Assembly: GCA_013812265.1 (NCBI GenBank)
Contig: JACCTQ010000028.1
Coordinates: 1-6,535 of the forward strand
Length of the DNA: 6,535 nucleotides
From: Actinomycetota bacterium
Lineage (GTDB): Bacteria; Actinomycetota; Thermoleophilia; Gaiellales; Gaiellaceae
Reading direction: 5' to 3'
Position numbers and translations under genes: made by a program
The notes under the pieces: model-generated
What the model was told of the DNA's origin: nothing
Database searches by the model: none
The model's input: the letters and a program-made list of their open reading frames with translations, nothing else
Shown here: in pieces, positions 1-5,121 of the stretch
Layout of the letters: every line of letters starts with the position of its first letter
Position numbering within the stretch: the stretch's first letter is position 1

Positions 1-866
1 TCGATGCGATGCGGTTGATGCTCGACACGGTCTCGATGGCCGGAGTGGTCGTGATCGGCGAGGGGCAAAAAGACGAGGCGCCGATGCTCTACAACGGCGA
101 GGAAGTTGGAGGCGGCGACGGTCCGGCTGTCGACGTGGCCGTCGATCCGTTGGAGGGCACCCGCCTGACGTCGCTTGGCCAGCCGAACGCGATTGCCGTG
201 ATCGCGGTCGCCGAGCGCGGCACGATGTTCTTTCCGGGGGCAGCCGTGTACATGGACAAGATCGCCTGCGGGCCAGAGGCTGCCGACGCGATCGACATAA
301 CGGCCCCGCCCGCGGAGAACGTGCGGCGAGTGGCGAAGGCGAAGGGCATCCAGCCGAGCGACGTGACCGTCGTCGTCCTCGATCGCGACCGACACCACCG
401 CCTGATCGCCGACCTGCGCGAAGTGGGGGCGAGGGTCAACCTGATTCCGGACGGCGACGTGGCCCCGGCCATTGCGGCTGCCCAGGGCGGTACGGGGGTT
501 GATCTCCTGATGGGAATCGGAGGGACGCCTGAGGGCGTTATCTCGGCAGCAGCGCTCAAGTGCGTGGGCGGAGCGCTGCAGGGGCGGCTCTGGCCCAGGA
601 ACGACGACGAGCGTCGGCAACTAATCGACGATGGCTACGATCTCGACCGCGTTTTGACGACAGACGATCTCGTCGCCGGCGAGGATGTGTTCGTCGCGGC
701 TACCGGGGTCACGAGCGGAGCGCTCCTGCGCGGCGTCCGCTCGACGACCGAGGGTGCTGTGACCGACTCGATCGTCATGCGGTCGCGCTCGGGCACCGTG
801 CGTCGGATCGAGGCGCGACACGCGCTGGAGAAGCTGTCCAGGTTCGCCGGCGTCCCTTACCGCTAA
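1..866 (+). CDS. glpX: Fructose-1,6-bisphosphatase class II (GlpX), 5'-truncated by window edge
   Basis: Hydrolyses fructose-1,6-bisphosphate to fructose-6-phosphate in the cytoplasm, the committed step of gluconeogenesis; metal-dependent and lithium-sensitive in the family. The reading frame is open from base 1 (first complete codon at 3) and reads D-A-M-R into the visible ATG at 9, matching the interior of GlpX proteins, so this ATG is not the real start. Numbering from that ATG, the family signatures are VVIGEG (14-19, Glu18), DEAPML (22-27), AVDPLEGT (44-51, metal-site Asp46 and Glu49) and GGTPEGV (171-177, Glu175). Alignment from memory with E. coli GlpX suggests about 37 residues are missing upstream. 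The C-terminal part is complete and ends at TAA 864-866. It converges on the aldolase gene, whose product is its substrate. The family is confident; the alternative that it also acts on sedoheptulose-1,7-bisphosphate cannot be judged here. Confidence 0.96.
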   Translation, partial: DAMRLMLDTVSMAGVVVIGEGQKDEAPMLYNGEEVGGGDGPAVDVAVDPLEGTRLTSLGQPNAIAVIAVAERGTMFFPGAAVYMDKIACGPEAADAIDITAPPAENVRRVAKAKGIQPSDVTVVVLDRDRHHRLIADLREVGARVNLIPDGDVAPAIAAAQGGTGVDLLMGIGGTPEGVISAAALKCVGGALQGRLWPRNDDERRQLIDDGYDLDRVLTTDDLVAGEDVFVAATGVTSGALLRGVRSTTEGAVTDSIVMRSRSGTVRRIEARHALEKLSRFAGVPYR

Positions 867-867
867 G

Positions 868-892
868 GATTGATCGGCGAACCCGATCAATC
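868..892. terminator. Perfect inverted repeat between two convergent genes, possible bidirectional terminator
   Basis: The arms GATTGATCGG (868-877) and CCGATCAATC (883-892) are perfectly complementary and enclose a 5-nt loop, CGAAC. The element fills nearly all of the 27-bp gap between the glpX stop (864-866) and the aldolase stop (894-896, minus strand). Because it is symmetrical it would form the same hairpin in transcripts from either side. No T-run follows on either strand, so it is not a textbook intrinsic terminator; hairpins without a U-tract are often proposed as terminators in actinobacteria. Its role is inferred from symmetry and position. Confidence 0.6.
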
Positions 893-893
893 G

Positions 894-1922
894 TCAGAGC
901 ACTTCGGCCGTCTCCATCTCGGGCGCGTACAGGCCCGACCGAGCCGCTCCGTTCAGCTTCGTCCGGCGCAGGAACGCCTGCTGAGCCCGTTGGACGTTGG
1001 CGGGGTCGCCGCGCCATGACTTGAGCGCCGGAGCCTGCAGCGCTCGCCCGTACGAGAAGCTGAGCTGCCACGGGTGGGGTGGTCCCATGGCGTTCATCGC
1101 GTTGAGGTGGGCTGTCGCGTCCTCGTCCGTCTGACCTCCTGAGAGGAACACGATTCCCGGGACGGCCGCCGGCACCGTTCGCCGGAAGCACCGTAGGGTG
1201 GTTTCCGCAACCTCTTCCGTGCCGGCGCCGTCGTCCGAGTCGTAGCCGGAGAGCACCATGTTCGGCTTGAGGAGCATGCCCGCGAGGTCGACACGTTGGT
1301 CGTGAAGCTCGGTGAAGACCGCGTTCAGTGCGCGCGACGTCACGCTGTAGCTCTCGTCGATCGAGTGCCCTCCGTCCATCAGCACCTCCGGCTCGACGAT
1401 CGGAACGAGCCCCGCCTCCTGGCTGAGAGCCGCATAGCGCGCGAGTGCGTGAGCGTTCGTCCACAGGCAGTACTCGCTGGGAATGCTCTGCCCGATCGAG
1501 ATGACGGCCCGCCACTTCGTGAAGCGGGCGCCCAGGTCGCGGTACTCTTCGAGTCGGCCACGCAGCCCGTCAAGACCTTCCGTGATGGTCTCGCCGGGAG
1601 CGTTCGCGAGCGGCTTCGCGCCCTTGTCGACCTTGATACCCGGAATGATCCCGAGGCTGTCGAGGAGCTCCGGAAAGGGAGACCCGTGTGCCGCGCTCTG
1701 GCGAATCGTCTCGTCGAAGAGAATCACGCCGCTGATGTGCTCCTCGACCCCCGGTGCGGTGAAGAGGAGGTCTCTATAGGCCCGCCGGTGGTCCTCCGTG
1801 GACTCGACCCCGATGGAGTCGAAGCGCTTCTTGATCGTCGCATTGCTCTCGTCTGCGGCGAGTATCCCTTTGCCGTCGGTCACGAGAGCCTGTGCCGTCT
1901 CGCTCAGTTGCTCCGTTGACAT
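894..1922 (-). CDS. Fructose-bisphosphate aldolase, class I (animal-type)
   Basis: Cytoplasmic aldolase that interconverts fructose-1,6-bisphosphate with dihydroxyacetone phosphate and glyceraldehyde-3-phosphate through a lysine Schiff base, without a metal. The 342-residue protein matches the glycolytic class I family over its whole length: GKGILAADES (17-26, Asp24), GARFTKWRAV (131-140, Lys136), VPIVEPE (173-179, Glu177), LLKPNMV (217-223, Schiff-base Lys219), FLSGGQ (259-264) and SFSYGRALQA (288-297). The spacing Glu177-Lys219 equals Glu187-Lys229 of the rabbit muscle enzyme. The C-terminus ends in Leu, so the terminal Tyr of vertebrate enzymes is absent. The ATG at 1920-1922 is preceded by AAAGGGAG, a good Shine-Dalgarno sequence about 4 nt away (AGGGAG at 1927-1932). 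It converges on glpX. Class I aldolase is less common in bacteria than zinc-dependent class II. The family is certain; I leave out a symbol because naming (fda, fbaB, fba) varies. Confidence 0.97.
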   Translation of the reverse strand: MSTEQLSETAQALVTDGKGILAADESNATIKKRFDSIGVESTEDHRRAYRDLLFTAPGVEEHISGVILFDETIRQSAAHGSPFPELLDSLGIIPGIKVDKGAKPLANAPGETITEGLDGLRGRLEEYRDLGARFTKWRAVISIGQSIPSEYCLWTNAHALARYAALSQEAGLVPIVEPEVLMDGGHSIDESYSVTSRALNAVFTELHDQRVDLAGMLLKPNMVLSGYDSDDGAGTEEVAETTLRCFRRTVPAAVPGIVFLSGGQTDEDATAHLNAMNAMGPPHPWQLSFSYGRALQAPALKSWRGDPANVQRAQQAFLRRTKLNGAARSGLYAPEMETAEVL

Positions 1923-1969
1923 CGCTCTCCCTTTCGTCGTTCCGCCGCCACTCTCGAGCTCCAGTTCCG

Positions 1970-1975
1970 ATTATC
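1970..1975 (-). promoter_or_regulatory. Candidate -10 box for the aldolase gene
   Basis: On the minus strand this hexamer reads GATAAT, 5 of 6 to TATAAT, about 47 bp upstream of the aldolase start. No convincing TTGACA-like box lies 16-18 bp further upstream (the hexamer at that spacing reads GAGCAA), so the call rests on one hexamer in the short region between divergently oriented genes. Confidence 0.25.
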
Positions 1976-2030
1976 TCGCTCCGAGCCTCTATTTGCTCGC
2001 CCGCTGTTTCGCTTTGCCGAAGAAGCACAG

Positions 2031-2053
2031 TAGTATCCCGGTCATCGGAGGGG
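2031..2053 (+). promoter_or_regulatory. Candidate -10 hexamer and strong ribosome binding site ahead of the VOC gene
   Basis: TAGTAT at 2031-2036 is a weak -10 candidate (4 of 6, with the conserved TA...T positions kept). It is followed by a clear Shine-Dalgarno, GGAGGGG at 2047-2053, five bases before ATG 2059. The ribosome binding site is convincing; the -10 is not, since only a poor -35 (TTCGCT at 2008-2013) is visible. The ATG is in a different frame from the VOC homology that begins by 2088. Confidence 0.35.
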
Positions 2054-2058
2054 CGACG

Positions 2059-2551
2059 ATGCGGCGGTTGCCCTCCGCTACTCACTCGTGGCCCTGGCGC
2101 GACTCGTCGGAATCAACCACGTCGCTCTCGAAGTGGGAGACGTGCACGGCGCTCTGGCGTCTACGGCCAGATCTTCGAGCTGCGCCTAGCGGTCGCGTGC
2201 CGGGATGGCCTTCGTCGACATCGGCGACCAGTTCGTTGCCCTTCGACCGGTCGCTCTCAACCACCCGACCGCGACCGGCACTTCGGTCTCGTGGTCGACG
2301 ACAAGGAGGCGGTTCGGCGGTCGCTCGCGGGAGCCGGCGTCTCGGCGGCGCCCTCCGGCCACCTTTCGTTCCGCGACCCGTGGGGGAACCATGTCGAAGT
2401 GGTCCAGTACTCGGACATTCAGTTTGCCAAGACACCACACGTCCTCACGGGCATGGGCCTGGACGGGCTGAGCAAGTCGCCGGAGGCGCTCGAAGAGCTG
2501 CGGGCAAAGGGGTTGGCGCCGAACGACGCTGATGCCGGAGAGGTATTCTGA
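2059..2551 (+). pseudogene. VOC/glyoxalase-fold protein gene, broken by at least four frameshifts
   Basis: VOC-superfamily proteins are small metalloenzymes or binding proteins (glyoxalases, extradiol dioxygenases, resistance proteins). The homology appears in pieces: ARLVGINHVALEVGD in the frame of GTG 2088; YGQIFELRL from 2162; GRVPG from 2191; MAFVDIGDQFVAL from 2205; and from 2243 an intact stretch with GRSQPPDRDRHFGLVVDD, FRDPWGNHVEVV and AELR-type C-terminal helices to TGA 2549-2551. Likely metal ligands survive: His at 2118-2120, His at 2279-2281 and Glu at 2396-2398. Each junction is repaired by adding one base, near 2160, 2188, 2203 and 2242. The strong ribosome binding site at 2047-2053 serves ATG 2059, which is in yet another frame, so a fifth lesion near 2062-2100 is possible; otherwise GTG 2088 is the start, without a Shine-Dalgarno. 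Sequencing error cannot be excluded. Specific substrate unknown. Confidence 0.8.
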
Positions 2552-2558
2552 GGCCGAC

Positions 2559-2631
2559 GCGGACGTAGCTCAGTTGGTAGAGCATCAGCTTCCCAAGCTG
2601 AGGGTCGTGGGTTCGAGCCCCATCGTCCGCT
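2559..2631 (+). tRNA. tRNA-Gly, anticodon CCC
   Basis: A complete 73-nt cloverleaf folds by hand. The acceptor arms GCGGACG (2559-2565) and CGTCCGC (2624-2630) are perfectly paired. The D-arm is GCTC/GAGC around AGTTGGTA. The anticodon stem TCAGC/GCTGA holds the loop TTCCCAA with anticodon CCC at 2592-2594, reading GGG. A 5-nt variable loop is followed by the T-arm GTGGG/CCCAT with loop TTCGAGC (one G-T wobble). The discriminator base is T2631, as usual for bacterial tRNA-Gly. CCA is not encoded. It starts 7 bp after the VOC gene's stop codon and may be co-transcribed with it. No integrase or attachment-site repeat is visible next to its 3' end. Confidence 0.97.
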
Positions 2632-2795
2632 CTAGCACATGCTCGTCCGGGAAGGAGACGCGCCGTGCGCTGCGGTTCCCTGAGCCCTGGCCCACGCGAT
2701 ACCGCGACGGCTGGCTCCCGGGTAGGCTCGGGTTAGGCCTTGGCTCTATCGAGCGCCTGCGACTCGCCCGCCAGGAGGAATGGGAACCCCCCGGC
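2632..2795. other. Gap between tRNA-Gly and cupin gene, nothing recognised
   Basis: This 164-bp stretch separates the tRNA from the 3' end of the minus-strand cupin gene. I see no stem of 6 bp or more with a T-run, no repeat of the tRNA 3' end, and no reading frame with recognisable protein features. It must contain the 3' ends of two converging transcripts, but no terminator is evident. Confidence 0.5.
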
Positions 2796-3254
2796 TCACC
2801 CAATGACGCGAAACTCACCGGTGCGGGCGTCGTACTCGGTATGCGAAGGTGCGAGGTGCTCGGTGCCCGGTGCGGGGTTGCGCTCGAGCATCTGCATCTC
2901 GATGACGGGCGCTGGAAAGATGGCGTGAAGCCGCAGCGGCCCACTGCCTGTGTTAGTCGTCCCGTGGGCGGCGCCGGCAGGCACGAAAATCGCCGACTCC
3001 GCGGATACGCGCACCGTCGCACCGCCCAGATAGACCTCTCCGGTTCCTGAGACGATCGCGATGACCTCGTCGACCTGGTGGCGGTGAAGGGGAATGCGAT
3101 CGCCCGGCGCGATGTCCTCCACGATCATCGTTAACCCTTCCACACGGCCGCTCTCGTCACCCGGGTCGGTGAGTAGGCGCCAGCGCGATCGCGGCCGGTA
3201 GTCGTCGGGGTCATCCAGAAACGGTTGCATCGGCGCGGGCGGGACGATCGCCAT
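2796..3254 (-). CDS. Small single-domain cupin (cupin_2-type) protein
   Basis: 152-residue protein with one conserved cupin beta-barrel. Motif 1 runs from Gly51 to Gly70 (GDRIPLHRH...DEV...SG) with metal ligands His57, His59 and Glu63. Motif 2 (ESAIFVPAGAAHGTTN, 86-101) supplies His97 and retains the P-x-G-x-x-H-x-x-x-N pattern, with Glu/Ser in place of its usual leading Gly. All four canonical ligands are present, so metal binding is likely. There is no signal peptide or DNA-binding domain, so a cytoplasmic enzyme or small-molecule binding protein is expected. Cupins are too diverse to assign a substrate. The ATG at 3252-3254 has no clear Shine-Dalgarno (GAGAAAC lies about 8-14 nt upstream), but the sequence just after it, MAIVPPAPMQPF, is a plausible N-terminus and total length is normal. 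Its neighbours give no functional hint. Confidence 0.88.
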   Translation of the reverse strand: MAIVPPAPMQPFLDDPDDYRPRSRWRLLTDPGDESGRVEGLTMIVEDIAPGDRIPLHRHQVDEVIAIVSGTGEVYLGGATVRVSAESAIFVPAGAAHGTTNTGSGPLRLHAIFPAPVIEMQMLERNPAPGTEHLAPSHTEYDARTGEFRVIG

Positions 3255-3357
3255 GCGCCGAGTTTCTCACGTGCGAGCTCTTAGAACTCGTTTCAGAGTG
3301 ACGCTTCGCCGTCGGGGTGCGCCGGGCGGCGTCAGGCGCAAGGACGCAGGGAGCGCG

Positions 3358-3373
3358 CATGTGCTGGCACATG
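3358..3373. repeat. 16-bp near-perfect palindrome, possible operator
   Basis: CATGTGC at 3358-3364 and GCACATG at 3367-3373 are perfect inverted repeats separated by TG. A two-fold symmetric site with 7-bp half-sites in a divergent intergenic region fits a dimeric repressor operator. It lies 104 bp upstream of the cupin start and about 180 bp upstream of the propeller gene's start. It could also be chance; no second copy is seen in the window. Confidence 0.35.
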
Positions 3374-3539
3374 TAAGCGACCGAGGACGCGGCATGGCGT
3401 CGTTCAGCGCGGCCCGACGGCTCAAGGCTTCATTTTGAGATGAGTTCTGACCCGTCCTGCCTTTCGTCTCGTTTCGCCGTATCGCCCGCCCCACCGAATC
3501 CTTAACGTCCTCGCCGGAGTTCCCTAACAGCCTCTGTCT

Positions 3540-3552
3540 ACAGTCGGACTGT
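3540..3552. repeat. Short inverted repeat next to the start codon of the propeller gene
   Basis: ACAGT (3540-3544) and ACTGT (3548-3552) flank CGG and end one base before ATG 3554. A hairpin or operator here would affect translation or transcription start of the gene directly. The arms are only 5 bp, so chance is quite possible. Confidence 0.25.
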
Positions 3553-3553
3553 C

Positions 3554-4603
3554 ATGTTGTCGCTGCTCGGCTCTGCTTTCCTGGCCGCGTCGCTCGGGGC
3601 GGGCGCTCAGGCGCCGGCGACGCTGCTCACCACCAAGGCGCCCATCCGCGCGTTCGCGCAGGACGGCGGCCGAATCGCGTGGGCGTCGCAGTGCAAGGTT
3701 CGCATCCGCTCTCTTGCCGCGAAGAGGACATTCGTCGTCGGCGGCACCGGCCTTCGGTCCGCCTGCTTCGAGGATGACTCCTGGCGCCTCGCGCTCGGTG
3801 GCAGCCGGGCGCTCTGGGGCGGCTACTACAGAACGCAGTCGAACAATCGCTACGGCGCCGTCCTGACCGGCTCCATCGGCGCGAGTTCCAGGAAGCTATG
3901 GAGCCTCGAGCAGGTGGAGCGGTCATGGGGGGGCTTCCTCACGTCGATCGTCGGAGACGGGTCGACGCTCGCATACGCGAACGTGTACGTGAGGCAGATG
4001 AGCGGCCCGGACTGCCCACCTTGTTTCTACCGTGTCACAGGTCAGCCCGTCAGGCGCGTCTCCTCGGGCCAGGCCGTCGTGCCGGGCGCCCGCCCCGCCG
4101 TCGCGATCGCCGCGGACACCGGGCGCGTCGCCGTCGTGCCCGCCGATTCGCGCGATACCACGAGTCGCATTCGCCCCGTCGCCGTGCCGGACGGACCGGT
4201 GGAGGTACGAGACGCCGTGACGGGCTCACTCGTGACGAGCTTCGCGCCGAGAGGAATGGTCACCGCGGTCGCTCTGTCAGGTGGGGTTGCGGCAGTGATC
4301 GTGCGCGATCAGATCGCGCCGCGAATCGAGCGCTACAGCGTGACGACAGGGGCGCTGATCGAGACGCTGCCGCTGTTCCAGCTCGCGGCCGACGAGCTCG
4401 GCCTGTCCGGAACCATGGTCGTCTTTCGTATCGGCAGGGAGATCTACGTGTTCGACACAGCCTCCAGGAAGCAGGTGCGCGTCACCGCTACCGCGACGCC
4501 CATCGGCCTCTCCATTGAAGGAAACCGGGTCGCCTGGGCTGAGAACATCAGGATCGGTAGGAAGCTCCGCGGACGAATTCGAAATTTCACCCTGACGCCG
4601 TAG
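3554..4603 (+). CDS. Probable secreted beta-propeller protein, function unknown
   Basis: 349-residue protein. The first 20 residues are hydrophobic and small (LSLLGSAFLAASLGAGAQA), with an AQA-like end that could be a signal-peptidase I site, so export is likely; the n-region lacks a Lys or Arg, which is atypical. The rest alternates short beta-strand-like hydrophobic segments with turns, as in TolB/WD40-like propellers. Strand-turn units include DGGRIAWA...RIRSL (37-54), SGGVAAVIV...IERYSVTTGALIETL (242-272), SGTMVVFRIGREIYVFDTASRK (285-306) and EGNRVAWAE...RIRNFTL (322-347). The first and last units resemble each other. Cysteines are at 47, 71, 154 and 157, the last two forming CPPC. No catalytic motif is recognised. 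The frame has no upstream ATG, GTG or TTG before an in-frame TAA at 3503, so ATG 3554 is the start although no Shine-Dalgarno is near. The 3' end overlaps the HIT gene by 17 bp. I do not recognise the family. Confidence 0.82.
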   Translation: MLSLLGSAFLAASLGAGAQAPATLLTTKAPIRAFAQDGGRIAWASQCKVRIRSLAAKRTFVVGGTGLRSACFEDDSWRLALGGSRALWGGYYRTQSNNRYGAVLTGSIGASSRKLWSLEQVERSWGGFLTSIVGDGSTLAYANVYVRQMSGPDCPPCFYRVTGQPVRRVSSGQAVVPGARPAVAIAADTGRVAVVPADSRDTTSRIRPVAVPDGPVEVRDAVTGSLVTSFAPRGMVTAVALSGGVAAVIVRDQIAPRIERYSVTTGALIETLPLFQLAADELGLSGTMVVFRIGREIYVFDTASRKQVRVTATATPIGLSIEGNRVAWAENIRIGRKLRGRIRNFTLTP

Positions 4604-5096
4604 CAGCTTCGGAGGAGCCAGGCCAGGCGGCCGCCAGCTTGCGCCGCGTCTCCTCCAGGTGCTCGGGCATGACCTTCAGGTCGGCGAGCACGGGCATGAA
4701 GTTGGTGTCGCCGGCCCACCGCGGCACGACGTGCAGGTGGACGTGGTCGACGACTCCGGCGCCGGCGACGCGGCCGAGATTCCACCCGAGGTTGTAGCCC
4801 TGAGGTGAATACGTCGTACCGAGGGCGCGCATGGCCTCGCTCGCGAGCCGGTGGATCTCGACGGCCTCCTCGTCGCCCAGGCTTCCGTACTCGCCGACGT
4901 GGCGTGTGGGCGCCACCATGACGTGCCCCGACGAGTAGGGGAACTTGTTCAGCATGGCGAAGGCGCGCCTGCCGCGAGTGACGACAAGCGCGCCCGAGCT
5001 CTCATCGGCAGACGCGCGGCAGAAGATGCAGCCGCGCTCCTCGTCCGCCTGTTGGATGTACTCCAGCCGCCAGGGGGCCCACACCGGCTTCGTCAC
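4587..5096 (-). CDS. HIT-family nucleotide hydrolase/phosphorylase (Ap4A phosphorylase-like)
   Basis: 169-residue cytoplasmic protein of the histidine triad superfamily, which acts on nucleotide phosphoesters through a nucleophilic His. The triad is in DHVHLHVVPRW (117-127): His118, His120 and His122, with the last or middle His as catalytic candidate by family pattern. The N-terminus has WAPWRLEYI (6-14) and a zinc-type GCIFC (Cys23, Cys26), both typical of the actinobacterial HIT subgroup related to the mycobacterial Ap4A phosphorylase; GDTNFMPVL (129-137) is also typical. Substrate within the group (Ap4A phosphorolysis or another dinucleoside polyphosphate) is inferred. The start is GTG (5094-5096) without a clear Shine-Dalgarno; a GTG four codons later would begin V-W-A-P-W-R and also suits the family. 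The gene lies 25 bp downstream of the glycosidase-like gene on the same strand, so co-transcription is possible, though the functions are unrelated. Confidence 0.92.
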   Translation of the reverse strand: MTKPVWAPWRLEYIQQADEERGCIFCRASADESSGALVVTRGRRAFAMLNKFPYSSGHVMVAPTRHVGEYGSLGDEEAVEIHRLASEAMRALGTTYSPQGYNLGWNLGRVAGAGVVDHVHLHVVPRWAGDTNFMPVLADLKVMPEHLEETRRKLAAAWPGSSEAATASG

Positions 5097-5121
5097 GCCG
5101 GGGAGCCTAGACGTAGAGGGA

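Larger units (their letters stand above)
3255..3553. other. 299-bp intergenic region between divergent cupin and propeller genes
   Basis: This region should contain the promoters of the two divergently transcribed flanking genes. No convincing -35/-10 pair was found on either strand. Short frames exist on both strands (plus 3253-3438, minus 3267-3494), but they are rich in Arg, Ala and Ser, lack ribosome binding sites and show no family resemblance. The notable elements are the palindrome at 3358-3373 and the short inverted repeat next to the propeller gene's start, listed separately. Confidence 0.5.

Noticed and set aside
775..1515. Minus-strand frame of 246 codons across the glpX 3' end and the aldolase gene
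   Set aside because: It overlaps two genes with strong family evidence and spans the hairpin between them; very rich in Arg and Gly with no recognisable domain.
1296..1919. Long plus-strand reading frame (207 codons) antisense to the aldolase gene
   Set aside because: It mirrors a well-supported aldolase gene; the composition (Arg, Val, Leu-rich, no family motif) is what high-GC codon usage produces on the opposite strand.
1798..2532. Plus-strand frame of 244 codons covering the start of the aldolase gene and most of the VOC region
   Set aside because: The VOC homology passes through it only for a few residues (GRVPG); the rest is Ser/Arg-rich shadow sequence.
2559..2700. tRNA as an integration site for a mobile element
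   Set aside because: No integrase gene and no repeat of the tRNA 3' end occur downstream in the window.
2585..3022. Minus-strand frame of 145 codons beginning in the cupin gene and ending inside the tRNA
   Set aside because: It overlaps the cupin gene in another frame and runs through the tRNA; no protein features.
2532..3050. Plus-strand frame of 172 codons including the translated tRNA
   Set aside because: Residues such as VAQLVEHQLPKLRVVGSSP are the well-known artefact of translating a tRNA gene.
3421..3439. CTCAA/TTGAG hairpin as a terminator
   Set aside because: Only 5 bp with a 9-nt loop, no T-run, and no gene ends at this position.
4626..4635. GGCGGCCGCC palindrome inside the HIT gene
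   Set aside because: A 10-bp GC-only palindrome in coding sequence of this composition is expected by chance.
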